Assembly (NCBI GenBank): GCA_910574475.1
Contig: CAJTAT010000001.1
Coordinates: forward strand, 788,554-852,553
Length of the DNA: 64,000 nt
Reading direction: 5' to 3'
Source: Clostridia bacterium
GTDB taxonomy: Bacteria; Bacillota; Clostridia; Lachnospirales; Lachnospiraceae
Part shown: positions 18,536 through 27,295 of the stretch, piece after piece
How positions within the stretch are numbered: position 1 is the stretch's first letter
Layout of the letters: each line of letters starts with the position of its first letter
Translations under genes and position numbers: made by a program
The notes under the pieces: generated by a model
Database searches by the model: none
What the model was told of the DNA's origin: nothing
Seen by the model: only the letters and a program-made list of their open reading frames with translations

Positions 18536-19261
18536 CTACTGATTCAAATACCGCATAATCCCCATATGTATCGCCCATACCAGTTGATCCTGGTAGTTCT
18601 CATCCTTAAGCTTCCCATTTTCTGCCCAGTTACTTAGGAAGCCGCACTCCACAATTACCACAGGCGCATCTGTCTTCTTCAGCAAATAATAAGTATCATT
18701 CGCCTTGGCCTGTCTGTGGTTCTCAGGATCCACAAAGCGGATCATCTCTTCCTGAATCAACTCTGCAAGGCTCTGACTCTCCTTAGAGGTTCCATAGTAA
18801 AAGACCTGAGCGCCGTGAATCGCTTCCTCGTGATAACTGTTTTGATGAATACTGACCACGCAAGCTGGCTGTTCCTGATTAATAAGCTCGCAACGCCGTT
18901 TCATATCCTGCGCTTTTTTGTTGGAAGCATTTTCATCGTACAGTCCCCTGTCCTCCTCACGGGTCATAATCACCTGAATATCCTGCTGTTCTAAAAGCTC
19001 CTTCAGCTTTTTTGCGATCTCTAAATTCAAATCTTTTTCTAAAGTTCCATCCACGCTAATTTTTCCAGGATCATTTCCTCCATGGCCAGCGTCTAAGATA
19101 ATCAGACGGGAATCCGTACGTTCCCCTTTCCCCTCTGTCATCTCCCAGAAACTGCTTCGGGAAAAATAGCACGCGCTGGCAAGGACAAGTAAGGCCATCC
19201 CCAAACCGATCCCACGGCTCTTTCTCAAGATTTTATCTTTTAATTTCCGCAAAACATCCAT
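18536..19261 (-). CDS. cwlD: N-acetylmuramoyl-L-alanine amidase, CwlD-like
   Basis: A 241-aa Amidase_3 zinc hydrolase that cuts the peptide side chain from muramic acid; CwlD does this in spore cortex synthesis. An N-terminal membrane anchor (about residues 20-35) precedes the catalytic domain with zinc ligands in DAGHGG, the Glu of LEKDLNLEIA, SIHQNSY, and catalytic Glu in VECGFLSN. The ATG at 19261 is preferred; one at 19276 lies inside the stem of an inverted repeat. Neither has a strong ribosome site. Confidence 0.82.
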   Translation of the reverse strand: MDVLRKLKDKILRKSRGIGLGMALLVLASACYFSRSSFWEMTEGKGERTDSRLIILDAGHGGNDPGKISVDGTLEKDLNLEIAKKLKELLEQQDIQVIMTREEDRGLYDENASNKKAQDMKRRCELINQEQPACVVSIHQNSYHEEAIHGAQVFYYGTSKESQSLAELIQEEMIRFVDPENHRQAKANDTYYLLKKTDAPVVIVECGFLSNWAENGKLKDENYQDQLVWAIHMGIMRYLNQ

Positions 19262-19266
19262 AAATA

Positions 19267-19308
19267 TTCCCGCCATATTTCTATTTCTAAAAATATATGG
19301 CGGGAATT
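19267..19308 (-). promoter_or_regulatory. inverted repeat covering the cwlD translation start region
   Basis: Arms ATTCCCGCCATAT and ATATGGCGGGAAT around a loop of about 15 nt, between the GH18 stop and cwlD. The 3' arm on the mRNA includes the only SD-like GGCGGGAA and one of two candidate ATGs. It lacks a T-run, so it looks more like a translation-control or mRNA-end hairpin than a terminator. Confidence 0.45.
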
Positions 19309-19347
19309 TCTATTCCATGTCTTTTCTATATATTTTTAAATGTTATA

Positions 19348-21219
19348 TTAATTGACATAGCGCAGGATAATATCCCAAATGTCTTGCCGCTCAAAGCCCA
19401 GCTTCCAGGCGGAAATGCCTGCCAAATTATACTCTTTGATGAGAGACGCTTTCAGCTCAATGGACTCTTCTTCTTCCAGCCAGACCTTGTAATTGTTGCC
19501 CTCAGCCGTATACTCTGCATAATACTGCCCGGCCTCCTCATTCCATTCACGCTCTGCACTATTCTCTGACAAAATTCTGTCCATTGCATCCATACCATAA
19601 GCACTGCTGGACAGTACATAAGGAATATACTCACTGTTCTCTGGCTCATCCGCCAGCTCTTCATCTGTCTTCGGACGCTCTTCCCAAAGCCTTGTGTAGA
19701 AGGGAACTGCATTGATTACTTTTTCGGCCGGAACCTCCTGTAAGGTATTCTCAATTCCAGAGCGGACATATCCGATGCTGGCCACAGATCCAGCTTCCGG
19801 TGAGCCGGAAAAATGTTCATCGTATCCCATGATTACCACATAGTCTGCCACAATTCCCTGCTCTTTGCGATTGTATAACATATTGTGGGCAGCCGGAACA
19901 TAATTATCCACTGAAAGAACCACGCCGTTCAGTCTGCACATAATAGACAATTCCCGGATAAATTCAATAAACGCCTTGGCTGAGTCTTCATTAATATACT
20001 CAAAGTCAATATTCAAGCCATCCAGATCAAACTCGATAGCTTTCGCTATCAGATTGTTTACCAGCCGCTGGCGGGAAGAAGTTCTGGATAAAATCTCATA
20101 GTCTAAAATAGTGTCTTTGTATTCGATATCATTTACGAGAGCCCATACTTCAATGCCATTCTGATGGCAATAGTTTACATAATCCTGATTTGCCAGAGAT
20201 TCCACATTCCCATCATTATCGTTGAGGAAGAACCATGTGGGAGAGATTGTAGTCAATCCTTTCGTCTTGGCAATACTCTCCAGCACTTTGCTGTTGGCAT
20301 CCTGGTTTGTCACCTGATGCCATGCCATATTAATGGTATAGTCCTTGGAAATATTAGTGTAAACGGGCTCTTCATAGTTTGACGTGGTTGTCTCCTGCCC
20401 TTTATTACCTAAGTATTTATTCCTGATGTAACCAATATAACCATTGGCTGTGCGAACCTTTGTCCACTCCTCAAGGGCCTCCTCCTGTGGCAAAACATAT
20501 AATACATCATTTACAACCACATCAGTCAAAATCATGCTCTTGATATCTGCCTCATATCGAACCCGGGCATCCTTTTTGACTGTCACCGTATCCACAGTTC
20601 CAAATTCCTTTATAATGTGCACCCGGTTCACTTCATCTGTCATTACTTCAAATTCCAGGGCTGTATATTTTTGAATATACTTCAAGGCTACATAGGCTGT
20701 GTCTCCATCCACCCTTACAGGAGCATAAGTCTCAGTAAACCTGGTCTTTGCCACAGTGTAATCCTTGCTTCCCACCTCTGCCGTAATAAGTTCTGTGGGA
20801 GTCGTATACAAAAGCAAATTCTCTTTCGCATCCCAATAAAATCTGGAATTCAGATGATCATACAGAAGATCTGTGTCTACATACACCTCCCCGTCGATCA
20901 TTTTGGCCTTGAGTTCTGTCAACTCATCTTGCATAATAATGGCTACTTCATCCTCTGAAGACACGTTAAAATACTCTTTTGATTCCATTCTCTCTTCAGA
21001 GGGACTGTATTTTTTCACAAGATAGCTGATAAACATAGCTATCATAATAATTATAATCAACAGCACCGCAATAAACACCGGTATGAGCTGCCTTCTTGCA
21101 GCCGAAGATCTTCTTCTTGGCTGAGGCCTTCTGCTCTGAGGTCGCTGTTCCTGAGATCGCTGGGGCTGGGGTCTCCTGGCCGGAAGTCTCCTTCTTCTCC
21201 GTTTCCTTCTCAATACCAT
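19348..21219 (-). CDS. membrane-anchored GH18 family protein with SH3-like domain
   Basis: A 623-aa protein: residues 1-45 are an extreme Arg/Pro/Gln/Ser tract, 46-68 a membrane helix, about 75-200 a stalk resembling copper-amine-oxidase-like repeats, about 200-275 an SH3-like region (VKKDARVRYEAD, WTKVRTANGYIGYIRN), and about 300-620 a GH18 barrel with the catalytic signature DGLNIDFEY. GH18 proteins of this layout (YaaH/YdhD relatives) act on peptidoglycan or spore cortex. AGGAGG lies 8 nt before the ATG. It sits upstream of cwlD, another wall hydrolase. Confidence 0.85.
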   Translation of the reverse strand: MVLRRKRRRRRLPARRPQPQRSQEQRPQSRRPQPRRRSSAARRQLIPVFIAVLLIIIIMIAMFISYLVKKYSPSEERMESKEYFNVSSEDEVAIIMQDELTELKAKMIDGEVYVDTDLLYDHLNSRFYWDAKENLLLYTTPTELITAEVGSKDYTVAKTRFTETYAPVRVDGDTAYVALKYIQKYTALEFEVMTDEVNRVHIIKEFGTVDTVTVKKDARVRYEADIKSMILTDVVVNDVLYVLPQEEALEEWTKVRTANGYIGYIRNKYLGNKGQETTTSNYEEPVYTNISKDYTINMAWHQVTNQDANSKVLESIAKTKGLTTISPTWFFLNDNDGNVESLANQDYVNYCHQNGIEVWALVNDIEYKDTILDYEILSRTSSRQRLVNNLIAKAIEFDLDGLNIDFEYINEDSAKAFIEFIRELSIMCRLNGVVLSVDNYVPAAHNMLYNRKEQGIVADYVVIMGYDEHFSGSPEAGSVASIGYVRSGIENTLQEVPAEKVINAVPFYTRLWEERPKTDEELADEPENSEYIPYVLSSSAYGMDAMDRILSENSAEREWNEEAGQYYAEYTAEGNNYKVWLEEEESIELKASLIKEYNLAGISAWKLGFERQDIWDIILRYVN

Positions 21220-21326
21220 ATCAGAATCCTCCTATTCTTAACATAATAACAGAATTTTTTCGACACGTCATCCCCATTTCTCGACATTTTGTAAATTTAA
21301 TAAAATACTAAGGTTTCATTTTAGGA

Positions 21327-21600
21327 AGCTATCCTGCAGATCCAGTTGGTGTAATATCTGCTCAGAGGGGTCCTCGCCTACATTTTCATGGTCTGCAGGA
21401 AAGCTAGTGTTGCTGGGCAGAGGGCGACACGGCCCTCCTGTCCAGCAATGCTACCCTTAGTAAGGGTACCTTTTCCAAAAGGAGTTCGTGATATATTATT
21501 TTTTGAAAGACGCCCTGTAAAATCAAAACATGCCTGTCAATCGTGGAATTCTCACCGAACTGGTGAATCAGAACTTAGAAACATGGCTTACACAAAATAA
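21327..21600. ncRNA. unidentified structured RNA candidate upstream of mecA
   Basis: This gene-free block contains an ordered series of helices: AGCT..CCTGCAGATCC at 21327-21343 pairing with GGTCTGCAGG..AGCT at 21390-21404; a hairpin of about 18 bp at 21407-21451; TACCC/GGGTA at 21452-21468; CCTTTT/AAAAGG at 21469-21482; and CACC/GGTG at 21553-21565. The plus strand ends with AGAAACATGGCTTACA (21577-21592), which resembles the 3' core of RNase P RNA, and GGAAAG follows the first helix; other RNase P core elements are not found. Strand and identity unknown. Confidence 0.35.
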
Positions 21601-21750
21601 TAGCTACATTCTTATTATCTTCTCTACCCTCCCTTCTCTCGGGCGACTTTCTGATAACATTATACTTCCAATTATCCCCAAAAAGCAAGTCAGCCAGAAA
21701 TTTCATAGTTTGTTTATATTTTTTTTATAAAAATTGGTATTTTTGTCATA

Positions 21751-21779
21751 TTGACATCGATTTAAATATTGTATATACT
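21751..21779 (+). promoter_or_regulatory. promoter of mecA
   Basis: TTGACA and TATACT with a 17-nt spacer, about 60 nt before the mecA ATG. Confidence 0.75.
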
Positions 21780-21838
21780 TTCAAAAATGTATATAATAAT
21801 TATGAGTAACGTTAATTACAGATTTGGATGTGATAATT

Positions 21839-22579
21839 ATGAGAATTGAAAAGCTAAATGACAACCAAATACGCTGTACCCTGACGAAAGATGATTTAGC
21901 TACTCGCCAGCTTAAGCTCAGTGAACTGGCTTATGGCACAGAAAAGGCCAAAGACTTGTTCCGTGATATGATACAGCAGGCATCCATTGATTTCGGTTTT
22001 GAGACTGAAAACATTCCTCTGATGATTGAAGCGATCCCTCTGCCTAATGAGTGTATCGTACTGATAATAACAAAGGTGGAGGATCCAGAAGAGCTGGATA
22101 CCCGCTTTGCCAAGTTCGCCCCAGGCGGCGAGAATTCGCAGGAGGAAGCAACGGATCTGGGAAGTATTCTTCCTGAAGGGGCAGACAACGTATTGGATAT
22201 TTTCCGAAAACTGATTGACCACCATTTGAAAGAAAGCACCAAGGAAGAGAGCGAAGACAAAGCCATTGCTCTGGCCAGTGAGCTGGATCTGATCCGTTTG
22301 TATTTCTTCCCGGATCTGGACACCATTATTGAGGCTGCTCATGTGCTGAAGGGCTATTACCGTGGCAACAATACTCTCTACCGGCTGGAAAAGGATAGCA
22401 ATTATTGTCTGGTGGTACGCAAGAGTTCACACAGCCCAGAGGAATTTAACAAAATTTCTAACATTCTCTCAGAATATGGCACCAGCGAAAAGTATGCATC
22501 TGCAAGCGAGGCCTATCTGGAGGAGCATGAAGAACTTATGGTAAAAGACGAAGCTTTACAAAAGCTGGCTCTTTTATAA
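21839..22579 (+). CDS. mecA: adaptor protein MecA
   Basis: A 246-aa adaptor that delivers substrates to the ClpC ATPase/ClpP protease. The N-terminal domain begins MRIEKLNDNQIRCTLTKDDL, a MecA signature; an acidic linker (about 100-140, rich in Glu) precedes the C-terminal ClpC-binding domain with FPDLDTIIEAAHVL and YLEEHEEL. The start is the ATG at 21839, weak SD TTGGATG; a TTG at 21824 is in frame. It has its own strong promoter and a terminator downstream. Confidence 0.92.
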   Translation: MRIEKLNDNQIRCTLTKDDLATRQLKLSELAYGTEKAKDLFRDMIQQASIDFGFETENIPLMIEAIPLPNECIVLIITKVEDPEELDTRFAKFAPGGENSQEEATDLGSILPEGADNVLDIFRKLIDHHLKESTKEESEDKAIALASELDLIRLYFFPDLDTIIEAAHVLKGYYRGNNTLYRLEKDSNYCLVVRKSSHSPEEFNKISNILSEYGTSEKYASASEAYLEEHEELMVKDEALQKLALL

Positions 22580-22611
22580 AGTTTTTCAAAAAATTGCCCT
22601 ATAGAGTACAG

Positions 22612-22655
22612 AAAAAGACGAGTAAGAAGCGGCGGCTTTTTGCCCGTCTTTTCTT
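22612..22655 (+). terminator. terminator after mecA
   Basis: AAAAAGACG and CGTCTTTT arms with an inner GC/GC pair, then TTCTTC. Confidence 0.6.
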
Positions 22656-22741
22656 CTACGTCGAAAATTTCAGTACTTGACGTATCCAGGTTCTTCTTAT
22701 AATCTATCTTTAAAAAATACTGTTGATAAGGAGGGATTGAA

Positions 22742-24049
22742 ATGACAGTATTGAGGGATATATCTTTTTTATGGTCAATGCTGCACATCATCGTTCTGTT
22801 TCTATTACTATTCGAGCCACGCTATTCCTGGAAATCTACTCTAATCGCCGCCTTTGCCGGATGGACAGTGCTGCTGGTGATCAACGTACCAATAATGGTA
22901 TGGATGGGCCACAGCTTTATTATGCGTGTAGCCTTTTTTTCCTGTACCATCCCCTCAGCGGTGCTTTTCTTTCTCCTCTCCAAATATCGGGACGGACGTT
23001 TCTTCTTCCTGTTCTGCCTGACAGATACAGTCTCCTTTTGGCTGATGCAAATTACCAACTTCTTCGACCGTCTGACAGGGAATACCTATATCATAATGTT
23101 CGTTACTCGAATTATCTTGTTTTTGCTCATGGATCTGGTATTCTGGAAAAGTTTGCGTAAACCCTATCTGGATTTGCAACGGAAGCTGGACAAGGACTGG
23201 TGGTTATTTGCCGCTATCGGAGGGTTGTACTATCTCTTAATCATGGTTACTTCTGTGCCGGTGAGTTCGCCCATGCCCGACACCATAGGCCTAGTCCGTA
23301 TTATTCTAGTGCTGCTTCTAATGCCCCTGACCTATCTGACAGTTCTGCGCTCCCTCTGGCGCCAGATGCGGGAGAGTCAGAGCCAAAAGGAGCTGGAACT
23401 GATGGCAGCACGAGACGAGCTACGCTGGGAAAATCTCCGTATTTTGCAGAATAGCAGTGCAGCGCTGGCTCAGGCCCGTCATGATATTTTGGGTAATCTG
23501 GGGATCTTACAGGCACTGAGTCACCAAGGGGAATATGAAAAGCTTGATGAATATCTGGCCCGAATCACCCAACAGACTTCTGAGATCTTGCCGCTGAAAA
23601 TCACCGGCCATTCAATCGCCAACGCCATTTTGACGCAAGGGGCGGAACGTATAAAAGAAGCAGGCGCTAAGCTGCACTACCAGGTGGAACTGCCGGACAC
23701 ACTTACCATTCCTGATGAGGACCTGGCAGCTTTTCTGATGAACCTGGTGAACAATGCCATAGACGCCATAAAAGAAATACCTAGAGAGCGGTCTCGTTGG
23801 GTGGAGATCACCATACATATTCGAGACAGATACCTATTTATTGAGGGGCGCAACCCCTACGAGAGGTCTCCAGATCCAGACAACGAAAATGGACGATTCC
23901 TTTCCCATAAGGGTGCAGGTCATGGCTACGGCCTAAAAATCATGGAGAACGTTGCTCATCGCTATCAAAGTGAATTACAGTTCGAGACAAAGGATAGTAT
24001 TTTTCTGGTCCGTACCGCCTTACTCATGCCACAGAGCGAACAGGAATAG
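22742..24049 (+). CDS. orphan membrane sensor kinase with GHKL ATPase domain (AgrC-like layout)
   Basis: A 435-aa protein: about six membrane helices over residues 5-210, a coiled linker, a dimerisation helix with likely phospho-acceptor His in QARHDILGNLG, and a GHKL ATPase (NLVNNAIDAI, GHGYGLKIMENV). The layout is that of quorum- or peptide-sensing kinases such as AgrC. No response regulator gene is adjacent on either side, so its partner is elsewhere or it acts differently. The ATG has AGGAGGG 6 nt upstream. A TTGACG/TATAAT pair with a short 15-nt spacer lies at 22677-22703. Confidence 0.8.
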   Translation: MTVLRDISFLWSMLHIIVLFLLLFEPRYSWKSTLIAAFAGWTVLLVINVPIMVWMGHSFIMRVAFFSCTIPSAVLFFLLSKYRDGRFFFLFCLTDTVSFWLMQITNFFDRLTGNTYIIMFVTRIILFLLMDLVFWKSLRKPYLDLQRKLDKDWWLFAAIGGLYYLLIMVTSVPVSSPMPDTIGLVRIILVLLLMPLTYLTVLRSLWRQMRESQSQKELELMAARDELRWENLRILQNSSAALAQARHDILGNLGILQALSHQGEYEKLDEYLARITQQTSEILPLKITGHSIANAILTQGAERIKEAGAKLHYQVELPDTLTIPDEDLAAFLMNLVNNAIDAIKEIPRERSRWVEITIHIRDRYLFIEGRNPYERSPDPDNENGRFLSHKGAGHGYGLKIMENVAHRYQSELQFETKDSIFLVRTALLMPQSEQE

Positions 24050-24080
24050 AAAGTGCAACATCTCAACGAATATCCAGTGC

Positions 24081-24121
24081 AAAAAGTTATCCCGGCCTTT
24101 CTTTTGCAAAGGTCGGGATAA
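24081..24121 (-). terminator. terminator between the GHKL kinase and DUF1858 genes
   Basis: Arms TTATCCCGGCCTTT and AAAGGTCGGGATAA; on the minus strand followed by CTTTTTGC. Confidence 0.8.
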
Positions 24122-24151
24122 TCAAACATTCAAGGTAAAAATCGTAGCCTT

Positions 24152-24355
24152 TTATTTTGCTTCCAAAAATGCATTAAGCCGCGCTGTGAGCACGTCTGGA
24201 TCCATTCCGTGAACCATAGCCGCTTCTTCCAGAGATTCAAACTGATGAGACGGGCATCCCACACAATGCATACCTTCACGCATCAAAATCCCTGCCATAT
24301 TCTCATCAACCTGAAGAATCTCACCCATCAACATTTCCTTCGTAATCTTTGCCAT
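24152..24355 (-). CDS. DUF1858 domain protein
   Basis: A 67-aa protein composed of one DUF1858 domain, with [16 protein letters not shown] containing a CxxC pair near the middle. Members are often linked to hydroxylamine/iron-sulfur or redox proteins in anaerobes; the biochemical role is not established. Own promoter at 24449-24477 and own terminator. It lies head to head with a ferredoxin gene 270 nt away. Confidence 0.85.
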   Translation of the reverse strand: MAKITKEMLMGEILQVDENMAGILMREGMHCVGCPSHQFESLEEAAMVHGMDPDVLTARLNAFLEAK

Positions 24356-24448
24356 GTGCTGTTTCCTCCTTTACCTGCTTATCCATAGTGCTATCCCCAA
24401 TAGTATTTGCAGAACCTTGTTACATATACTTAGGAATACTTCTAGAGT

Positions 24449-24477
24449 ATTATAATAGAATCCCGACTATTTTGCAA
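24449..24477 (-). promoter_or_regulatory. promoter of the DUF1858 gene
   Basis: TTGCAA and TATAAT with a 17-nt spacer on the minus strand, about 95 nt upstream of the ATG. Confidence 0.65.
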
Positions 24478-24626
24478 GGAATTATTTTGTTACTTGCTGT
24501 TCTCGTGTGGCTGGAAGCAGAATTTACAAATTTTTCTCTTGTATAATCCTGAAGTTTATATTAAAATGTATCCAAGGTTAATGAAAACCTATTATTAGAT
24601 TAACTATTTAAGGAGGAAGATCAACA

Positions 24627-24797
24627 ATGGCATATGTAATTAGTGACGAATGTGTATCCTGTGGTTCCTGCGCCGCTGTATGTCCAGCAGAAGCTATCAG
24701 TGAGGGCGACGGAAAATACGTAATCGATGCTGACGCTTGCTTAGACTGTGGAACTTGCGAGGCAGAATGTCCTACAGGCGCTATCAGTGCAGAATAA
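24627..24797 (+). CDS. 2x[4Fe-4S] ferredoxin
   Basis: A 56-aa low-potential electron carrier of the clostridial type. Two cluster motifs are visible: CVSCGSCAAVCP (residues 9-20) and CLDCGTCEAECP (38-49). AGGAGG lies 9 nt upstream of the ATG and a terminator follows at once. It probably serves pyruvate:ferredoxin oxidoreductase, hydrogenase or similar enzymes located elsewhere. Confidence 0.95.
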   Translation: MAYVISDECVSCGSCAAVCPAEAISEGDGKYVIDADACLDCGTCEAECPTGAISAE

Positions 24798-24809
24798 TTG
24801 CAAACATAC

Positions 24810-24847
24810 AAAAAAAGGACAAGTCATACGACCTGTCCTTTTTTCTG
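24810..24847. terminator. bidirectional terminator between ferredoxin and the MerR gene
   Basis: Arms AAAAAAGGACA and TGTCCTTTTTT; convergent genes on both sides. Confidence 0.85.
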
Positions 24848-25420
24848 TCTAAAAAAGCTTCGTTTTTTCTTGTCTTCTTTGGAAAACAAACTTCGTTCTT
24901 TTCGAGCCTTCTGAGAATTGCGGATAGCCTCGTCGAGACGCCGGAAGCGCTCGTCCTCCCGCTCTTCTTTCATGCGGAGTAAGTAATCCATCTCCTTGAT
25001 CACCTGTCCGCTGACCTGAGTGCTGATATCACATCCCATTTTTTCTGTATGATCTTCCAACGCCTCTGCGATCAGCCGGCTCATTATGCATTGAAACTGC
25101 TGCATTTTCTCTTCCCGTGCAGCAGTTTGTCCTTCTGCTGGAACCGGAAGCTTGTCCACCTTTGCAATCAGATGAGAAACTTCCATTTCCCCTTTTTCCA
25201 AATCGGGAATCAACATTTTAATTGCTTTTAACTGGACTCCCTGTTCTTTTAATTCTTTAATGTGCTGAAACAGACGGATATTCTCTTCTGTATAATAGCG
25301 ATGGCTCATTTCATTGCGTCCTATAGGCAGCTCCAACTCATCTTCCCAGTATCGGAGTACGTGGGCTTCCACGTCTACCATCTTAGCCGCGTCAGAAATC
25401 ATATATCGCACTTCGCTCAT
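24824..25420 (-). CDS. MerR-family regulator
   Basis: A 198-aa regulator: N-terminal MerR winged helix (MISDAAKMVDVEAHVLRYWE, RYYTEENIRLFQHIKELKEQ), a central helical region and a very basic C-terminus (KKKRSFFRQKKG). No metal-binding cysteines are evident, so it is not a classical metal sensor; similar proteins in Firmicutes are annotated only as MerR/helix-turn-helix. The start ATG at 25420 has GGAGG 7 nt upstream; an ATG 6 nt earlier abuts the SD. Monocistronic with its own promoter. Confidence 0.82.
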   Translation of the reverse strand: MSEVRYMISDAAKMVDVEAHVLRYWEDELELPIGRNEMSHRYYTEENIRLFQHIKELKEQGVQLKAIKMLIPDLEKGEMEVSHLIAKVDKLPVPAEGQTAAREEKMQQFQCIMSRLIAEALEDHTEKMGCDISTQVSGQVIKEMDYLLRMKEEREDERFRRLDEAIRNSQKARKERSLFSKEDKKKRSFFRQKKGQVV

Positions 25421-25459
25421 ACTCATCCCTCCGATATGTAAATATTTTCCATATTTTTT

Positions 25460-25487
25460 ATTATAACAGCTTTTGACAAGATTGCAA
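25460..25487 (-). promoter_or_regulatory. promoter of the MerR gene
   Basis: TTGCAA and TATAAT with a 16-nt spacer, about 40 nt upstream of the MerR ATG and just past the dnaB stop. Confidence 0.6.
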
Positions 25488-25502
25488 GGAAAAATTTTAC
25501 AT

Positions 25503-26846
25503 CTATACTGGAGGGCCAGGTTTAAAGTTCTTAAATGTAGTGTACTCAGGCATCCACAAGAGGTTGATGGTCCCGATAGGGCCATTTCTCTGCTTAGCCA
25601 CAATGACCTCTGCCAGATTCTTCATATCAGAATCTTTATTATAGTAAGCATCGCGATAGAGGAACATTACCATGTCTGCATCCTGTTCTATAGCTCCTGA
25701 TTCGCGCAGATCCGATAACATAGGTCTGTGATCGGGCCTTTGCTCCACCGCCCGGCTTAGCTGAGACAGTGCCACTACAGGCACATTCAATTCTCTGGCA
25801 AGACTTTTCAACCCCCTGGAAATATCCGAGATCTCCTGCTGTCTGGAGTCGGAAGCACGCCCACCGCCGGACATCAACTGCAGATAGTCAATCATAACAA
25901 TACCCAGTTTATGTTCCATCTTATATTTTCTACATTTGGAGCGCAGCTCCGCCAGGGTAATACCTGGTGTATCGTCAATGATCAGGTTGGAGCTCGCCAC
26001 ACCTTCTGCACCTTCTACCAGACGTTCCCAGTCATTGTCTGTCAAATTTCCATTGCGCAGCTTTTGAGCGTCCACACCTGATTCCATAGAAAGCAGACGG
26101 TTCACCAATTGTTCTTTGGACATCTCCAAGCTGAAAATAGCCACCGTCTCATGATTTCGAAACGCCATATATTGAGCAATATTCAATACAAAAGCAGTCT
26201 TCCCCATAGAGGGGCGGGCTGCAATAAGTATCAAGTCTGAAGGCTGAAAGCCTGAAGTCTGATAGTCCAGATCCTTAAATCCTGTTGCAATGCCTGTGAC
26301 ATTTCCCTTTGTTCTGGAAGCAGCCTCAATTCTCTGAATTGTGTTGAGTACAACCTGCTTGATAGGAACAAACTCTCCCGTATTACGGCGCTGTACCAAG
26401 GCAAAAATCTTTTTCTCTGTCTGCTCCAGAACCTCCTCCAAAGGCTCTGAGCCTCCATAACATAGATTATTAATCTCGTCATTTAGCTTAATGAGCTTTC
26501 TTAATGTAGACTTCTCAGCTACAATATTAGCATAGTACTTAACATTGGCTGAGGTCCAGGCATTGTCCAAAAGTTCCCGGGCAAATTCCATGCTGCTGAC
26601 CTCTGCAGGTACATCCTTAGCCCGCAGACAGTCCTGAAGCGTCACCAGATCCACTGGCTCCTCCCGGCTATACATCTCCGCCATAGTCTCAAACATAATC
26701 CCACACTGGCGCTGATAAAAGTCTTCGCCTGTGAGCATCTCTGAGGCAATCATAATGGCTTCCCTGTCCATAATCATGGAACCAATGACAGAACGCTCTG
26801 CTTCCACACTGTGAGGCATAATTCTCTTGATAATTGCTTCCTCCAT
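25503..26846 (-). CDS. dnaB: replicative DNA helicase DnaB
   Basis: A 447-aa hexameric helicase that unwinds DNA at the replication fork. The N-terminal primase-interaction domain (PHSVEAERSVIGSM) is followed by a RecA-type ATPase with Walker A ARPSMGKTAF (about 210-219), Walker B IVMIDYLQLM and a conserved C-terminal GPIGTINLLW. It starts 2 nt after rplI in the conserved gdpP-rplI-dnaB operon. Confidence 0.97.
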   Translation of the reverse strand: MEEAIIKRIMPHSVEAERSVIGSMIMDREAIMIASEMLTGEDFYQRQCGIMFETMAEMYSREEPVDLVTLQDCLRAKDVPAEVSSMEFARELLDNAWTSANVKYYANIVAEKSTLRKLIKLNDEINNLCYGGSEPLEEVLEQTEKKIFALVQRRNTGEFVPIKQVVLNTIQRIEAASRTKGNVTGIATGFKDLDYQTSGFQPSDLILIAARPSMGKTAFVLNIAQYMAFRNHETVAIFSLEMSKEQLVNRLLSMESGVDAQKLRNGNLTDNDWERLVEGAEGVASSNLIIDDTPGITLAELRSKCRKYKMEHKLGIVMIDYLQLMSGGGRASDSRQQEISDISRGLKSLARELNVPVVALSQLSRAVEQRPDHRPMLSDLRESGAIEQDADMVMFLYRDAYYNKDSDMKNLAEVIVAKQRNGPIGTINLLWMPEYTTFKNFKPGPPV

Positions 26847-26848
26847 GC

Positions 26849-27295
26849 TTATGCCTCTTTTACATTCACCTTAAGTTGAGCTGTCACCTTAGGATGCAGC
26901 TTAATCGGAACCATCTGAGTCCCCACATTTTTAATGGGACTTGGAATCTGCATTTTTTTCTTGTCCAATTCCACGCCAAGCTGATCGAGGGCTGCCTGTG
27001 CAATCTCCTTAGAAGAGACAGATCCAAAGATCTTTCCTCCCTCGCCTGCCTTGATGCTCACAGTTACTTCCATCTTAGAAAGCTTCTCTGCAAAGGCCAC
27101 AGCTTCCTCATAGATCTCTTTAGCCACCTTTTCCTCGTTGGCCTTTTTCAGCTTCAAGTCATTCAAATTCTTGGGCGTAGCCTCCAGACCTAACTTTTTG
27201 GCCAGAAGGAAATTGCGGGCATATCCGTCATTTACATCTACAATCTGTCCTTTCTTTCCCAGAGATTTTACATCTTCTATTAAAATTACCTTCAT
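26849..27295 (-). CDS. rplI: 50S ribosomal protein L9
   Basis: A 148-aa two-domain ribosomal protein; the N-terminal rRNA-binding part has [20 protein letters not shown] and the long connecting helix and C-terminal domain ([16 protein letters not shown]) follow. It overlaps gdpP by 1 nt and precedes dnaB by 2 nt, the usual Firmicutes order. Confidence 0.97.
   Translation of the reverse strand: MKVILIEDVKSLGKKGQIVDVNDGYARNFLLAKKLGLEATPKNLNDLKLKKANEEKVAKEIYEEAVAFAEKLSKMEVTVSIKAGEGGKIFGSVSSKEIAQAALDQLGVELDKKKMQIPSPIKNVGTQMVPIKLHPKVTAQLKVNVKEA

Noticed and set aside
21327..21404. 6S RNA on the minus strand (CCCCTCTGAGCAGATATT resembles CCCCTGAGCCGATATTT of E. coli 6S)
   Set aside because: The surrounding pairing is a short hairpin, not the long closed stem with a central bubble of 6S RNA; the similarity is too short to name it.
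22677..22703. Response regulator partner for the GHKL kinase
   Set aside because: Neither flanking gene (mecA, DUF1858) nor any nearby frame encodes a receiver domain; the kinase was left as an orphan.
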